Positions 26,622 through 36,230 of a DNA stretch of 64,000 nucleotides are shown here, one piece after another. The notes below the pieces were generated by a model. It was not told the DNA's origin. It did not search any database and saw only the letters and a program-made list of their open reading frames with translations. The stretch's first letter is position 1, and every line of letters begins with the position of its first letter. Made by a program: the position numbers and the translations under genes. Origin of the DNA: Pseudomonas anatoliensis (GTDB taxonomy: Bacteria; Pseudomonadota; Gammaproteobacteria; Pseudomonadales; Pseudomonadaceae); contig NZ_JACVHC010000001.1 of assembly GCF_017976235.1 (NCBI RefSeq), forward strand, positions 744,001 to 808,000. The letters run 5' to 3'.

Positions 26622-26759
26622 AGATCGTTTTCTTCTATTAATACAGTCAGCTAATAGCGAAAACAAATCAGCAGCATCAGGTTTGCCAATGAGCCATCCG
26701 TCGAGTGAGTGGGTAGGATTCACCCCATCAACTTCATAACCCCTGACGGAGAGTCATCA

Positions 26760-27323
26760 ATGCCTATCATCAACAGCCAAGTAAAACCGTTCAAAGCTAC
26801 CGCGTTCAAAAACGGCGACTTCGTTCAAGTCTCGGACGCTGACCTGAAAGGCAAGTGGTCGGTGGTGTTCTTCTACCCAGCCGACTTCACCTTCGTTTGC
26901 CCAACCGAGCTGGAAGACCTGGCTGACAACTACGCTGCTTTCCAGAAGCTGGGCGTAGAGATCTACAGTGTTTCCACCGACACCCACTTTGCTCACGCTG
27001 CCTGGCACAACACTTCGCCAGCCATCGGCAAAATCCAGTACACCATGATCGGCGACCCGACTCAGGTGATCTCCCGCAACTTCGACGTGCTGATTGAAGA
27101 AGCTGGCCTGGCTGACCGTGGCACCTTCGTGATCAACCCTGAAGGCCAGATCAAAATCGTTGAACTGAACGATGGCGGCGTTGGTCGTGACGCTTCCGAG
27201 CTGCTGCGCAAGATCAAGGCTGCTCAGTACGTTGCTGCTCACCCAGGCGAAGTTTGCCCAGCCAAGTGGAAAGAAGGCGAGGCTACTCTGGCTCCGTCCC
27301 TGGACCTGGTCGGCAAGATCTAA
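26760..27323 (+). CDS. ahpC: Alkyl hydroperoxide reductase subunit C (peroxiredoxin)
   Basis: 187-aa typical 2-Cys peroxiredoxin reducing H2O2 and organic peroxides. Peroxidatic Cys in [12 protein letters not shown], resolving Cys in [10 protein letters not shown]. Start at [11 protein letters not shown], with GGAGAG about ten bases upstream; the frame to 26709 is an artefact. Recycled by the AhpF encoded downstream, but a strong terminator separates the two genes, so ahpC can be expressed alone and in excess. Codon use is highly biased, as for an abundant protein. Confidence 0.97.
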   Translation: MPIINSQVKPFKATAFKNGDFVQVSDADLKGKWSVVFFYPADFTFVCPTELEDLADNYAAFQKLGVEIYSVSTDTHFAHAAWHNTSPAIGKIQYTMIGDPTQVISRNFDVLIEEAGLADRGTFVINPEGQIKIVELNDGGVGRDASELLRKIKAAQYVAAHPGEVCPAKWKEGEATLAPSLDLVGKI

Positions 27324-27387
27324 GTCCGTGACACGCAACTCAGGGCGGAACTCCGCACCTACTTAAGTTAGCTGCACCGCCCAATAA

Positions 27388-27420
27388 AACGCCCGGGCGA
27401 GATTCGCTCGGGCGTTTTTT
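27388..27420 (+). terminator. ahpC terminator
   Basis: AACGCCCGGGCGA (27388-27400) pairs with TCGCTCGGGCGTT (27404-27416), one wobble pair, followed by a T run. It lies between ahpC and ahpF. Confidence 0.88.
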
Positions 27421-27452
27421 ATGTCTGAAACAAATCAAAGGAAATCGCCCGT

Positions 27453-29015
27453 ATGTTGGACGCCAATCTTAAAGCCCAGTTGAAATCGTACCTGGAACGG
27501 GTCACCCAGCCGATCGAGATCGTTGCTTCCCTCGACGACGGTGCGAAATCCCGTGAAATGCTTGACCTGCTGAAAGACGTTGCCAGTCTTTCGAGCCAAA
27601 TTACTTTGATCGACAGCGGTGACGATGCTCGCAAGCCATCGTTCTCGATCAACCGTCCGGGCGCCGACATCAGTCTGCGTTTCGCCGGTATCCCGATGGG
27701 CCACGAATTCACTTCGCTGGTACTGGCCCTGCTGCAAGTCGGTGGCCACCCGTCGAAAGCCAGTGTCGAAGTAATCGAGCAGATTCGTTCGCTCAAAGGC
27801 GAGTTCAGTTTCGAGACTTATTTCTCGCTGTCCTGCCAGAACTGCCCGGACGTCGTTCAGGCGCTGAACCTGATGGCCGTGCTTAACCCGAACATCCGCC
27901 ACGTCGCCATCGACGGCGCGCTGTTCCAGGACGAAGTCAACGATCGCAAGATCATGGCCGTGCCGAGCATTTACCTGAATGGCGAAAACTTCGGCCAGGG
28001 CCGCATGGGCCTGGAAGAGATCCTCGCCAAACTCGACACCGGCGCCATCGAGCGTCAGGCCGAGAAAATCAGCGCCAAGGAAGCCTTTGACGTGCTGGTG
28101 GTCGGCGGTGGCCCGGCCGGTGCGTCGGCGGCAATTTATGCTGCACGCAAAGGCATCCGCACCGGTGTTGCTGCTGAGCGTTTCGGCGGTCAGGTGCTGG
28201 ACACCATGGCCATCGAGAACTTCATTTCCGTGCAGGAAACCGAAGGGCCGAAACTGGCCACGGCGCTGGAAGAGCACGTCAAGCAGTACGACGTCGATAT
28301 CATGAACCTGCAACGCGCTGACAAGCTGGTCCCGGGTAAAAACGGCGAGCTGCATGAAATCCGTTTCGCCAGCGGTGCGACCCTCAAAGCCAAGAGCGTG
28401 ATTCTGGCGACCGGTGCGCGGTGGCGTGAAATGAATGTGCCGGGTGAGCAGGACTATCGCAACAAAGGCGTGGCGTACTGCCCACACTGCGATGGCCCGC
28501 TGTTCAAAGGCAAGCGTGTCGCGGTGATCGGCGGCGGTAACTCTGGCGTCGAAGCAGCCATCGACCTGGCGGGTATCGTGGCTCACGTGACGCTGCTGGA
28601 ATTCGATGTGCAATTGCGAGCCGACGCCGTGTTGCAGCGCAAGCTGCACAGCCTGCCGAACGTTACCGTGATCACCAGTGCGCAAACCACTGAAGTCACC
28701 GGCGACGGCCAGAAGGTCAACGGCCTGCGCTACAAGGATCGCAACACTGATGAGTTGCGCACTGTCGAGCTGGAAGGGATTTTTGTGCAGATCGGTCTGC
28801 TGCCGAACACTGACTGGCTCAAAGGCACCATCGAGCTGTCGCCGCGTGGCGAAATCATCGTCGATAACCGTGGCGAGACGTCGATCCCGGGCATCTTCGC
28901 TGCAGGTGACGTGACCACTGTGCCGTACAAGCAGATCGTGATTGCAGTGGGCGAGGGCGCGAAGGCTTCGCTGAGCGCTTTCGATCACTTGATCCGAACT
29001 TCGGCTCCGGCGTAA
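27453..29015 (+). CDS. ahpF: Alkyl hydroperoxide reductase subunit F
   Basis: 520-aa NADH-dependent flavoprotein that re-reduces AhpC. Tandem thioredoxin-like N-terminal domain with CQNC ([12 protein letters not shown]), then a thioredoxin-reductase-like core: FAD site [16 protein letters not shown], redox pair [14 protein letters not shown] site [16 protein letters not shown], and [15 protein letters not shown]. Length is normal. A hairpin terminator follows. Confidence 0.97.
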   Translation: MLDANLKAQLKSYLERVTQPIEIVASLDDGAKSREMLDLLKDVASLSSQITLIDSGDDARKPSFSINRPGADISLRFAGIPMGHEFTSLVLALLQVGGHPSKASVEVIEQIRSLKGEFSFETYFSLSCQNCPDVVQALNLMAVLNPNIRHVAIDGALFQDEVNDRKIMAVPSIYLNGENFGQGRMGLEEILAKLDTGAIERQAEKISAKEAFDVLVVGGGPAGASAAIYAARKGIRTGVAAERFGGQVLDTMAIENFISVQETEGPKLATALEEHVKQYDVDIMNLQRADKLVPGKNGELHEIRFASGATLKAKSVILATGARWREMNVPGEQDYRNKGVAYCPHCDGPLFKGKRVAVIGGGNSGVEAAIDLAGIVAHVTLLEFDVQLRADAVLQRKLHSLPNVTVITSAQTTEVTGDGQKVNGLRYKDRNTDELRTVELEGIFVQIGLLPNTDWLKGTIELSPRGEIIVDNRGETSIPGIFAAGDVTTVPYKQIVIAVGEGAKASLSAFDHLIRTSAPA

Positions 29016-29036
29016 AAGCCAGATCTGAAAAGACAA

Positions 29037-29064
29037 AACCCCATGAGCGATCATGGGGTTTTTT
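29037..29064 (+). terminator. ahpF terminator
   Basis: AACCCCATGA (29037-29046), GCGA, TCATGGGGTT (29051-29060), then TTTT: perfect 10-bp stem. Confidence 0.9.
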
Positions 29065-29081
29065 ATTGTGCATGAAAATGC

Positions 29082-29234
29082 AGCCCCTCACCCCAGCCCT
29101 CTCCCGAGGGAGAGGGAGCCGATTTGTATGCTCTTCAAAATCTGAGTTCGACGCGATATCTCAGGTCGGCGTAGCTCTGAAAAACAACTCGGTCAGTTCC
29201 CTCTACCTCTGGGAGAGGGTTAGGGTGAGGGGCT
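29082..29234. repeat. MITE-like palindromic repeat, about 153 bp
   Basis: Ends are inverted repeats: AGCCCCTCACCC at the left and GGGTGAGGGGCT at the right, each followed inwards by a CCCTCTCCC/GGGAGAGGG block that itself forms a small hairpin. The interior is partly palindromic too (CCGATTTGT against AACAACTCGG). No coding sequence. It looks like a non-autonomous mobile repeat of the kind scattered in P. fluorescens genomes, sited between the ahpF and gloA stop codons. Confidence 0.75.
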
Positions 29235-29243
29235 TTTCGCCTT

Positions 29244-29765
29244 TCACATCGGCGCAGGCTGAATGATCTCGACCCAGTAACCATCCGGATCCTTGATGAA
29301 CGCCAGGCTTTTCATGCGGCCATCGGTGAGGCGCTTCTGGAAATCACAGCCCAGCGCTTCAAAACGCTCACACGCTGCGACGATATCCGGCACCGAGATG
29401 CAGATGTGGCCGAAACCACGCGGATCAGTGTTGCCATTGTGATAGGCAAAATCAGCATCGTTTTCGGTGCCGTGGTTGTGGGTCAGTTCCAGAATGCCCG
29501 GGATCGACTTCATCCATTCGGTGCGAGCAGCGGCGTCGGCCGGGATCTGCGCCTTGTCGACCAGCGCCAGGAAATAAAGGCTGAATTCCGCTTCCGGGAA
29601 GTCGCGCTTTTCAACCAGCGAGAAACCCAGCACGCGGGTGTAGAAATCCAGGGACTTGGTGATGTCCTTTACGCGCAGCATGGTGTGGTTGAAAACGAAG
29701 TTGCGGGTTGCGCTGTCTGGCGTGGCAGTGACGCCGGGGAAAGTGTTCAGTTCGTGCAGGCTCAT
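29244..29765 (-). CDS. gloA: Lactoylglutathione lyase (glyoxalase I)
   Basis: 173-aa metalloenzyme converting the methylglyoxal-glutathione hemithioacetal to S-lactoylglutathione. Glyoxalase signature FNHTMLRVKDITKSLDFYTRVLGF, ELTHNHGTEND, GFGHICISVPD and KDPDGYWVEIIQ supply the metal-binding His/Glu residues. The length is that of the longer, zinc-type GloA proteins. GGAGGG precedes the ATG. Confidence 0.94.
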   Translation of the reverse strand: MSLHELNTFPGVTATPDSATRNFVFNHTMLRVKDITKSLDFYTRVLGFSLVEKRDFPEAEFSLYFLALVDKAQIPADAAARTEWMKSIPGILELTHNHGTENDADFAYHNGNTDPRGFGHICISVPDIVAACERFEALGCDFQKRLTDGRMKSLAFIKDPDGYWVEIIQPAPM

Positions 29766-29903
29766 GGGCCCTCCAATAACTATGGGCGAGTGATGGGCGC
29801 AATGATACGCATGCCTGCCGGCATCGCCAAATGAAAGGGCAGGCTTGCCGTGCGCGCGGCCGGGGCTCAGACTTTGCGGCTCTATCTTCGAGTGCGCCCG
29901 GCA

Positions 29904-30422
29904 ATGATCCGACTGTTTAAAACTCCGTTAGTTTTCTTAGGCTTGTTTCTGGCCGCCGCTACCGTGTTTGCCGAAGAGCCGAGCATCACCTGGCCCGCAG
30001 GCTGGGAGGTGGAGGCACTAGCCGATACGGCACCGCAGGTTTCTCGCCAGCGGGCGGTCAAGAACGATGCCGATGGCAATCAGGTGATGGTAATGGAGTT
30101 GACCATGACTCAGGTTGAAACGGGTCATCAAGTCAATTTGCAGGGTGTTTTGCTGGAAATGCGCAAGTCGATACAAAAGGACTTTTTCCGGGGTGGCTAT
30201 CAGAGTGTCTGCAACAAGGTGCATCCAGCGACGCTCGGTTCTTTGTCTGCGCTGGAGACGGCTTGCACGGTGACCGAAAACGGTCGGCATGTGTTATCGC
30301 AAACACTGGTGGCGGCGGTCGCGACGGATAAGGCCTATGTACTTTCCTATGCTGGTCAGGCCGAGGCTTATAAGGCGAGCGCAGAAGAGATAGTCGCGGT
30401 CAGAAACAGCCTGAAACTTTAG
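29904..30422 (+). CDS. Secreted hypothetical protein
   Basis: 172 aa from the ATG at 29904 (the frame opens at a GTG at 29850 but the signal peptide starts here). Signal peptide LFKTPLVFLGLFLAAATVFAEE, cleavage expected after VFA. Mature part resembles a periplasmic DUF4946-like protein (ITWPAGWEVEAL, RQRAVKNDADGNQVMVMELTMTQ, LEMRKSIQKDFFRGGYQSVCNKVHP) with two Cys probably bonded. Function unknown; family name tentative. Confidence 0.75.
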   Translation: MIRLFKTPLVFLGLFLAAATVFAEEPSITWPAGWEVEALADTAPQVSRQRAVKNDADGNQVMVMELTMTQVETGHQVNLQGVLLEMRKSIQKDFFRGGYQSVCNKVHPATLGSLSALETACTVTENGRHVLSQTLVAAVATDKAYVLSYAGQAEAYKASAEEIVAVRNSLKL

Positions 30423-30594
30423 GCTCTGTACTCTTCGCGTCGTGTTAGATGCCCAAAGGGATTAAGCACAAAGTTTAACGTTGGCGCCGCTCGCAACATG
30501 ATGCCGCAGATTGTTTAGGTTTTTGACTCAGTAACGTTACACAAGAGTGGGAACTTGCTCGATGAAATTCATTTCATTTGTTAGATATTGTCAA
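30423..30594. other. Intergenic region between the secreted-protein and mvaT-family genes
   Basis: About 170 bases, AT-richer than its surroundings, with no frame, repeat or clear promoter that I can support. Confidence 0.5.
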
Positions 30595-30622
30595 TAAAAA
30601 AGCCCTGCGTCATGCAGGGCTT
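30595..30622 (-). terminator. Terminator of the mvaT-family gene
   Basis: Minus strand AAGCCCTGC (30622-30614), loop, GCAGGGCTT (30608-30600), then T residues. Confidence 0.85.
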
Positions 30623-30636
30623 TGGTGGGTGCCGGA

Positions 30637-31002
30637 TTAACCGCGCAACCAGGAATCAACAGTGCCTGCACCGTACTGTTCCTTCCAGGCTTTCAGGCCG
30701 CGGTGGTTGCCGCCCTTGGTCTCGATCAGTTCGCCGGTGTGCGGATTCTGATAGACCTTGACCACGCGAGCGCGGCGGGTTTTTGGTGCTGCAGAGCTTT
30801 GCAGCGAGGATTTGGCCGGATTCGGATCGAGAATGGCGATGATGTCTTTAAGGCCCTTGCCGTAGTTTTTCATCAGCCCCTGGAGCTTTTCTTCGAATTC
30901 GATTTCTTTCTTGAGCCCGGCATCGTTCTTCAGCGATTCCAACTGCTTGAGCTGTTCCTGAAGGGCCTTTTCAGCTGCACGAAATTCAGCGAGTCTGGAC
31001 AA
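30637..31002 (-). CDS. mvaT: MvaT-family H-NS-like nucleoid protein, TTG start
   Basis: 121-aa xenogeneic silencer of AT-rich DNA. N-terminal oligomerisation coiled coil (RLAEFRAAEKALQEQLKQLES, LKKEIEFEEKLQGLMKNYGK) and C-terminal AT-hook-like DNA-binding domain (RRARVVKVYQNPHTGELIETKGGNHRGLKAWK). Alignment with the family puts the start at a TTG (31000-31002), preceded by GGAG with eight-base spacing; no in-frame ATG is near. The paralogue could be MvaV rather than MvaT. A terminator follows. Confidence 0.9.
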   Translation of the reverse strand: MSRLAEFRAAEKALQEQLKQLESLKNDAGLKKEIEFEEKLQGLMKNYGKGLKDIIAILDPNPAKSSLQSSAAPKTRRARVVKVYQNPHTGELIETKGGNHRGLKAWKEQYGAGTVDSWLRG

Positions 31003-31236
31003 TATCTTTACTCCAATAGTGTATTTGGCTGATACCAACCGCAAACAAAGCTTAAAACTGGAGCCTTGTAGCGACTCGGTGATAAGTGGCTCGCCTGCCA
31101 ATCTTTGCACAGGCAAGAAAAATTGTAGTTGTTAATGCGTCAGGAGTAAATCCTGATGTTGTCCTCATGTAACCGTAGTGGTCTTTTGTATCAATTTTGT
31201 GCGCCTTGTCGGCGCATCTCGCTTAAGCCCATTTAG

Positions 31237-32772
31237 TTAATGGTGACTTAATGCACTAATGAAGTCTGCTGCCGGCATGGGTTTGCCGTACAGATAGCCT
31301 TGCAGGAAGTTAACGTTATGCGCGGTCAGATAATCGGCTTGTGCCTGTGTTTCGACACCTTCGGCAACAATGCCCAGATCAAGCTTGGCCGAGAGTTCGA
31401 TGATGGTGTCCAGAATGTGCCGCGAAAGCGCGTCAACGCCGATCATGGCCACAAAACTCTGGTCGATCTTGAGGAAATCCACATTGAATTTACGCAAGTA
31501 ACCGAGGCTTGAGTGCCCGGTGCCAAAGTCGTCGATGGCGATCATCACGCCCAGTGCATGCAGTTGCTCAAACAGCTGGCGCGTGATGTCGGTGGGCTCG
31601 ATCAGCTCGCGCTCGGTCAACTCCAGCACCAGGCTAACGCTGTCGGGCGCAAAAGCTGCGAGAAACTCACGGCAATCCGCGACCAGTAGCAGATCCCGGC
31701 AATGGCTCGCGGTAATGTTGATACCGATGTGAAACGGCGCGGCAAAGGTCGATGACTGGGGCCCGAGCAGCGCCGCTGTTTGCCGCATCAAGGCGCGGGT
31801 CATCGGTACGATCAGCCCGGAGTGCTCGGCGAACGGGATAAACAGGTCCGGGCGCACCAGGCCTTCCTTGGGGTGATTCCAGCGCATCAACACTTCGGCG
31901 CCCGACCATTTCTTGCTGTCGCCGTGCACCACAGGCTGGAAGTACGGAATGAACTCGCCGGCCTCCAAAGCACGTAGCATTTCGTGGCTCGGTGAAGTCG
32001 AGCGCTTCTGCACGACATGGCCGATAGCGCCCGACACCACACCGAAGAACATCAACAGGCTGAACAATGGCGGGTACTGTTCGGCCATGTAGCGCCAGGT
32101 TTCGCCCTTTGGAAAACCCGCCGACACGCTGAACGCATGACGCGAAGAGTCCAGCATTGTGTGCGCCACTGGCAGCGCGGGCAGGACGCCTTCGCGGACC
32201 TGGCCATTGGCTGACATCCAGTTATCACCCACCTGCAATAACAGCAGTGTTTGCCGGCCGATCAGTCGCAGCATGTTGCTCAGGTGATAACCATCCAGTG
32301 TCGTCAGAGCACCGCCGCGACCTTCGCTGAGTCGATACACCAGTAGCGCGGTGTTCGGTGTGACCGGATTACCATTCATCAACCACAACTTGCCCTGAAC
32401 ATAGTCGCCCGCTCTGACAGCTTCCTTGAACTCGCCGAACAACGAACTGCAATAGAGATTGTTGTCCCACACAAGATTGGTCGATCGCACGAAAGGGCGG
32501 CGGGTCACTTGCTCGCGCAGGGCCAGTTTGACGGTTTCACACGGTTGTCCGGCCAGCGGCAGCAGATCCCGGGCCGCCTGGGCTGTGCTGTCGAGCATCA
32601 ACTCGAACTGGCGCAGCGCTTCTTCGGCAGTCTTCTGTGAACTCTGCGCAAGGGTGCGCTCGGCCTGCATGTACAGAATCACGCCACCCAGCAAGACTGG
32701 CAGCAGGGCACTGAGCAGGGTGATGGCGATGCGCACGCTACGTTTGCGGCGAGGTCTGACGGTCAACGGCAT
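31237..32772 (-). CDS. EAL-domain cyclic-di-GMP phosphodiesterase with CSS periplasmic sensor
   Basis: 511-aa membrane protein. First helix about residues 13-35, then a periplasmic domain with the CSS motif (Cys in AGQPCETV, and NNLYCSSLFG), a second helix near 235-255, and a cytoplasmic EAL domain (about 265-505). Active-site motifs are present in variant form: EVLMRWNHP for EAxxR, NITAS, LELTERE, DDFGTGHSSLGYL, KIDQSF, EGVET. CSS proteins are redox-gated through the paired Cys, so activity may depend on periplasmic DsbA/DsbB state. Its target process is unknown. It lies upstream of the mvaT-family gene with a 234-base gap. Confidence 0.92.
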   Translation of the reverse strand: MPLTVRPRRKRSVRIAITLLSALLPVLLGGVILYMQAERTLAQSSQKTAEEALRQFELMLDSTAQAARDLLPLAGQPCETVKLALREQVTRRPFVRSTNLVWDNNLYCSSLFGEFKEAVRAGDYVQGKLWLMNGNPVTPNTALLVYRLSEGRGGALTTLDGYHLSNMLRLIGRQTLLLLQVGDNWMSANGQVREGVLPALPVAHTMLDSSRHAFSVSAGFPKGETWRYMAEQYPPLFSLLMFFGVVSGAIGHVVQKRSTSPSHEMLRALEAGEFIPYFQPVVHGDSKKWSGAEVLMRWNHPKEGLVRPDLFIPFAEHSGLIVPMTRALMRQTAALLGPQSSTFAAPFHIGINITASHCRDLLLVADCREFLAAFAPDSVSLVLELTERELIEPTDITRQLFEQLHALGVMIAIDDFGTGHSSLGYLRKFNVDFLKIDQSFVAMIGVDALSRHILDTIIELSAKLDLGIVAEGVETQAQADYLTAHNVNFLQGYLYGKPMPAADFISALSHH

Positions 32773-32887
32773 GGGCGCATCCTGTCGCGAAAAAGTGAGG
32801 CTCCCGAATTTAGTCCGGGCACCGGCGCACCGCTGAAAAACACTTCAGCCAGTGGGCAGGATAGATGGCAGATGACACTTGCGCCGC

Positions 32888-33760
32888 TCATTGCGGATTC
32901 AAGCGTGTTGCCAACGCAATAAAGGCCAGTGCTGCCGGTGATGCCTGACGCTGGTCGAGGACGGCGAGACCGACTTGGCGTTTAACGGCTGGCGACAGTG
33001 GTATTTTTACGTAACCGGGATGGGGCGAGTCTGGCAACGAAGCCTCGGCAATCACGGTGATCGCATCGCCCCGGCTGACCGTCTCGAGCGTACTGAGCAA
33101 TTGCGAACAACGATAACGAATATTCGGTTGCAGGCGTGCGGCGTTGAACAATCGCGACACCAGTTCCGACGACCCTGCCTCGGTCAAAATGAACGGATCA
33201 GCGCAAAGCGCTTTCAGGCTCAGCTCGGATCGTGTTGCGAGGGGATGCGCAGCGGGGAGCAGGGCGACCATCTGATCTTCGATCAAGGCAAAAGTGTCGA
33301 AACGTTCTTCGGGCAGCACCACGAAACCAATGTCGATCCGCCGCTCTTCCAGCCACTGGATGACTTGCCGATCCGGTCCCTCATCAATATGCACTTCGAT
33401 GCCCGGATGGGCTTGGCGATAGTGCCGCAGAATATTCGGCAACAACTTGATTGATGAAGTCGGGCCGAACGAACCGATGCGCAGCGTGCCGCGTTTCATG
33501 CCGCGGGCATCAGCGGCTTCCTGGCGCATCGTATTGGCCAGACCGAGCATGGCGCGGGCGCGCAGCAGCAATTGCTCGCCGATATCGCTGAGTTCCACTT
33601 GCGACTGATGCCGGCGCAGCAGTTCGACGCCAAGTTCCTGCTCCAGCAACTTCATTGCGTGAGACACCGCCGACTGGGAAATCCCCAAATGATGGGCGGC
33701 GAGCGTGAAACCGCGCAGTTCGGCCACCTGAGAGAATATCTCCAGTTGAGTGAGGGTCAT
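32888..33760 (-). CDS. LysR-family transcriptional regulator
   Basis: 290 aa. N-terminal winged HTH (MTLTQLEIFSQVAELRG, AAHHLGISQSAVSHAMKLLE) and C-terminal LysR substrate-binding domain (TLRIGSFGPTSSIKLLPNILRHYRQ, RIDIGFVVLPEERF). Divergent from an EamA transporter gene with 76 bases between the starts, so it probably controls that gene; no T-N11-A site could be assigned with confidence. Confidence 0.92.
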   Translation of the reverse strand: MTLTQLEIFSQVAELRGFTLAAHHLGISQSAVSHAMKLLEQELGVELLRRHQSQVELSDIGEQLLLRARAMLGLANTMRQEAADARGMKRGTLRIGSFGPTSSIKLLPNILRHYRQAHPGIEVHIDEGPDRQVIQWLEERRIDIGFVVLPEERFDTFALIEDQMVALLPAAHPLATRSELSLKALCADPFILTEAGSSELVSRLFNAARLQPNIRYRCSQLLSTLETVSRGDAITVIAEASLPDSPHPGYVKIPLSPAVKRQVGLAVLDQRQASPAALAFIALATRLNPQ

Positions 33761-33836
33761 GAGTGATTGCTCATTTTACGATGATCAGGAATGAGGTGAA
33801 TGATACGCCATCTTTCCTTTCTCCCTTGGGAGTGTC

Positions 33837-34784
33837 ATGCGAAACGTTGAGCAAACCCACGCAATTCCCTGCGCAATGCAGGTTTATCTGACGCTGGCGG
33901 CGGTCACCATGATATGGGGTGGAACATTTGTCGCCGGGCGCTTTCTGGCTGGCAGCCTTAATCCGATTTTCGCCGCCAGCCTGCGATTTTTGCTGGCCAG
34001 TGTCGCGTTACTGGGGTTTCTATGGCTGGCGCGGATTCCGTTGGCCCGACCTTCTGTGCGGGAGTGGCTGCAGTTGGCAGTGTTGGGGTTCTTCGGCATC
34101 TTCTTTTACAACCTGTGCTTCTTTTATGGTTTGCAGTACATCAATGCTTCGCGAGCCTCGTTGATTGTTGCGTTGAATCCCGCGGTGATAGGTCTCGCTT
34201 CCTGGCTGCTGTTCAAGGAGCACCTTGGGCGCGGGAAAGTCGCTGGCATCGCAATCTGCATCGTCGGTGCCGGGCTGGTGATCGTCAGTCGTAATCCGCA
34301 ATTGCTGGCTGCCACGCCGGACGCATGGGTCGGCGATTTGCTGATTCTGGGGTGCGTGGTCGGCTGGGGTGTTTATTCGCTGTTTTCCCGTCGCCTTAAC
34401 CAGACGCTGGGCCCGGTGCAGACGGTGACGTACTCGATCCTGATCGGCACGGCAATGCTCTGGACGCTGGCAGCAGTGCGTGGCGAATTGAGTTGGGTGG
34501 TGCTGATTGAGCTCGGCGCACCGCAGTGGCTGAGCCTCTTCTACCTCGGTGTCTTCGGCTCGGCACTGGCCTATATCGGTTACTACGATGGCATCCGCAA
34601 AATCGGTGCAACCCGCTCTGGCGTGTTCATTGCCCTGAATCCATTGACTGCGGTGATTCTCGGCGCCTTGTTGCTTGGCGAACAACTGACGCTGGCCATG
34701 GGCCTGGGCGGCGTACTGATCCTGGCGGGCATTTACCTGTGCAACAAACCCCTTGCACCGTCGCCAGAAAAGCGGATTTTATAG
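33837..34784 (+). CDS. EamA/DMT-family transporter
   Basis: 315-aa inner-membrane protein with ten predicted helices in two EamA repeats (TMIWGGTFVAGRF ... LIVALNPAVIGLASWLL; GCVVGWGVYSLFSRR ... VFIALNPLTAVILGALLLGE). Probably a drug/metabolite exporter; substrate unknown. GGGAG before the ATG. Divergent from the LysR gene. Confidence 0.9.
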   Translation: MRNVEQTHAIPCAMQVYLTLAAVTMIWGGTFVAGRFLAGSLNPIFAASLRFLLASVALLGFLWLARIPLARPSVREWLQLAVLGFFGIFFYNLCFFYGLQYINASRASLIVALNPAVIGLASWLLFKEHLGRGKVAGIAICIVGAGLVIVSRNPQLLAATPDAWVGDLLILGCVVGWGVYSLFSRRLNQTLGPVQTVTYSILIGTAMLWTLAAVRGELSWVVLIELGAPQWLSLFYLGVFGSALAYIGYYDGIRKIGATRSGVFIALNPLTAVILGALLLGEQLTLAMGLGGVLILAGIYLCNKPLAPSPEKRIL

Positions 34785-35029
34785 AGAGGGCAGACAAACC
34801 CTGTTTACGCTGTGTAGAATCGGGTTACGCATACAATAATAATTCGTCTTCTGGCAGCAGAAGCCTCGCCCGCAAGAGCCTTGGGTCGACAATGAAGATA
34901 TTCGGGTTTCAACTGATCTACGGTGACTTCCTCGCCCGCAGTGTGCGTGGCATCTCCTGTGCGCCGCCCATCCACCTCATTACTGACAAATAACCCTGGT
35001 TAATTGATAAGAAATGATGAGGCGTCACC

Positions 35030-36106
35030 ATGACCGATTTATACGAAAACCCAATGGGCCTGATGGGCTTTGAGTTCATCGAGCTCGCATCGCCGGTCCC
35101 TGGCACTCTGGAGCCGATCTTCGAGATCATGGGCTTCACCAAAGTCGCCACCCACCGCTCCAAGAATGTGCACCTGTATCGTCAGGGCGCAATTAACCTG
35201 ATCCTCAACAACGAACCGAACAGCGTGGCTTCCTACTTCGCGGCCGAGCACGGCCCGTCGGTGTGCGGCATGGCGTTCCGCGTCAAGGATTCGCAGCAGG
35301 CCTACAAGCGCGCGCTGGAAATCGGCGCCCAGCCGATCCACATCGAAACCGGGCCGATGGAGCTTAACCTGCCGGCGATCAAAGGCATTGGCGGCGCGCC
35401 GCTGTACCTGATCGACCGTTTCGGCGAAGGCAGCTCGATCTATGACATCGACTTCGTGTTTATCGAAGGTGTTGATCGCAATCCGGTCGGTGCCGGCCTG
35501 AAAATCATCGACCACCTGACGCACAACGTGTATCGCGGTCGCATGGCTTATTGGGCGAATTTCTACGAGAAGCTGTTCAACTTCCGCGAAATCCGCTACT
35601 TCGACATCAAGGGCGAATACACCGGCCTGACCTCCAAAGCGATGACCGCGCCGGACGGCATGATCCGCATCCCGCTCAACGAAGAGTCGTCCAAGGGCGC
35701 CGGGCAGATCGAAGAGTTCCTGATGCAGTTCAACGGTGAGGGCATCCAGCACGTCGCGTTCCTCTCCGATGACCTGATCAAGACTTGGGATCACCTGAAG
35801 AAAATCGGCATGCGCTTCATGACCGCGCCACCGGAAACCTATTACGAAATGCTCGAAGGCCGTCTGCCGAACCACGGCGAGCCGGTTGATCAACTGCAAT
35901 CGCGCGGCATTCTGCTCGACGGCTCATCGGAGCAGGGCGACAAGCGACTGCTGCTGCAGATCTTCTCGGAAACCCTGATGGGCCCGGTGTTCTTCGAATT
36001 CATCCAGCGTAAAGGCGATGATGGTTTCGGTGAGGGCAACTTCAAGGCACTGTTCGAATCGATCGAGCGTGACCAGGTTCGCCGTGGTGTACTCGCGACC
36101 GAGTAA
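35030..36106 (+). CDS. hpd: 4-hydroxyphenylpyruvate dioxygenase
   Basis: 358-aa non-haem iron dioxygenase making homogentisate in tyrosine catabolism; homogentisate also gives pyomelanin. The iron ligands are in [10 protein letters not shown] (His), [10 protein letters not shown] (His) and FFEFIQRKG (Glu). C-terminal motif [18 protein letters not shown] is diagnostic. Length matches P. fluorescens HPPD. 245 bases upstream hold no gene and no recognised operator; a terminator follows. Confidence 0.97.
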   Translation: MTDLYENPMGLMGFEFIELASPVPGTLEPIFEIMGFTKVATHRSKNVHLYRQGAINLILNNEPNSVASYFAAEHGPSVCGMAFRVKDSQQAYKRALEIGAQPIHIETGPMELNLPAIKGIGGAPLYLIDRFGEGSSIYDIDFVFIEGVDRNPVGAGLKIIDHLTHNVYRGRMAYWANFYEKLFNFREIRYFDIKGEYTGLTSKAMTAPDGMIRIPLNEESSKGAGQIEEFLMQFNGEGIQHVAFLSDDLIKTWDHLKKIGMRFMTAPPETYYEMLEGRLPNHGEPVDQLQSRGILLDGSSEQGDKRLLLQIFSETLMGPVFFEFIQRKGDDGFGEGNFKALFESIERDQVRRGVLATE

Positions 36107-36114
36107 GCGATAAA

Positions 36115-36142
36115 AAAGCCTGGCATCGGCCAGGCTTTTTCA
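36115..36142 (+). terminator. Terminator of the HPPD gene
   Basis: AAAAGCCTGGC (36115-36125), ATCG, GCCAGGCTTTTT: perfect stem with A and T flanks. Confidence 0.9.
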
Positions 36143-36226
36143 GATCAAAAGATCGCAGCCTTCGGCAGCTCCTACAGGGGGATTTACCTTCCTGATGTAG
36201 GAGCTGGCGAAGGCTGCGATCTTTTG
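36143..36226. repeat. REPIN, family A (inverted pair)
   Basis: Two facing copies of the family A palindrome, core TAGGAGCTGCCGAAGGC/TGCGATCTTTTG, with arms at 36143-36176 and 36196-36226. The right copy has GGCG in place of GCCG. Lies between the convergent HPPD and rarD genes. Confidence 0.88.
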
Positions 36227-36230
36227 CTTT

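Noticed and set aside
26622..26759. OxyR-type site before ahpC
   Set aside because: CTAT and ATAG tetranucleotides are present near 26634-26658 but not at the spacing of the OxyR pattern.
27435..29054. 539-codon open frame on the minus strand across ahpF
   Set aside because: Antisense shadow of a high-GC gene; no domain, and ahpF on the other strand is complete with all motifs.
29082..29234. Insertion sequence remnant
   Set aside because: No transposase coding remains; better described as a MITE-like repeat.
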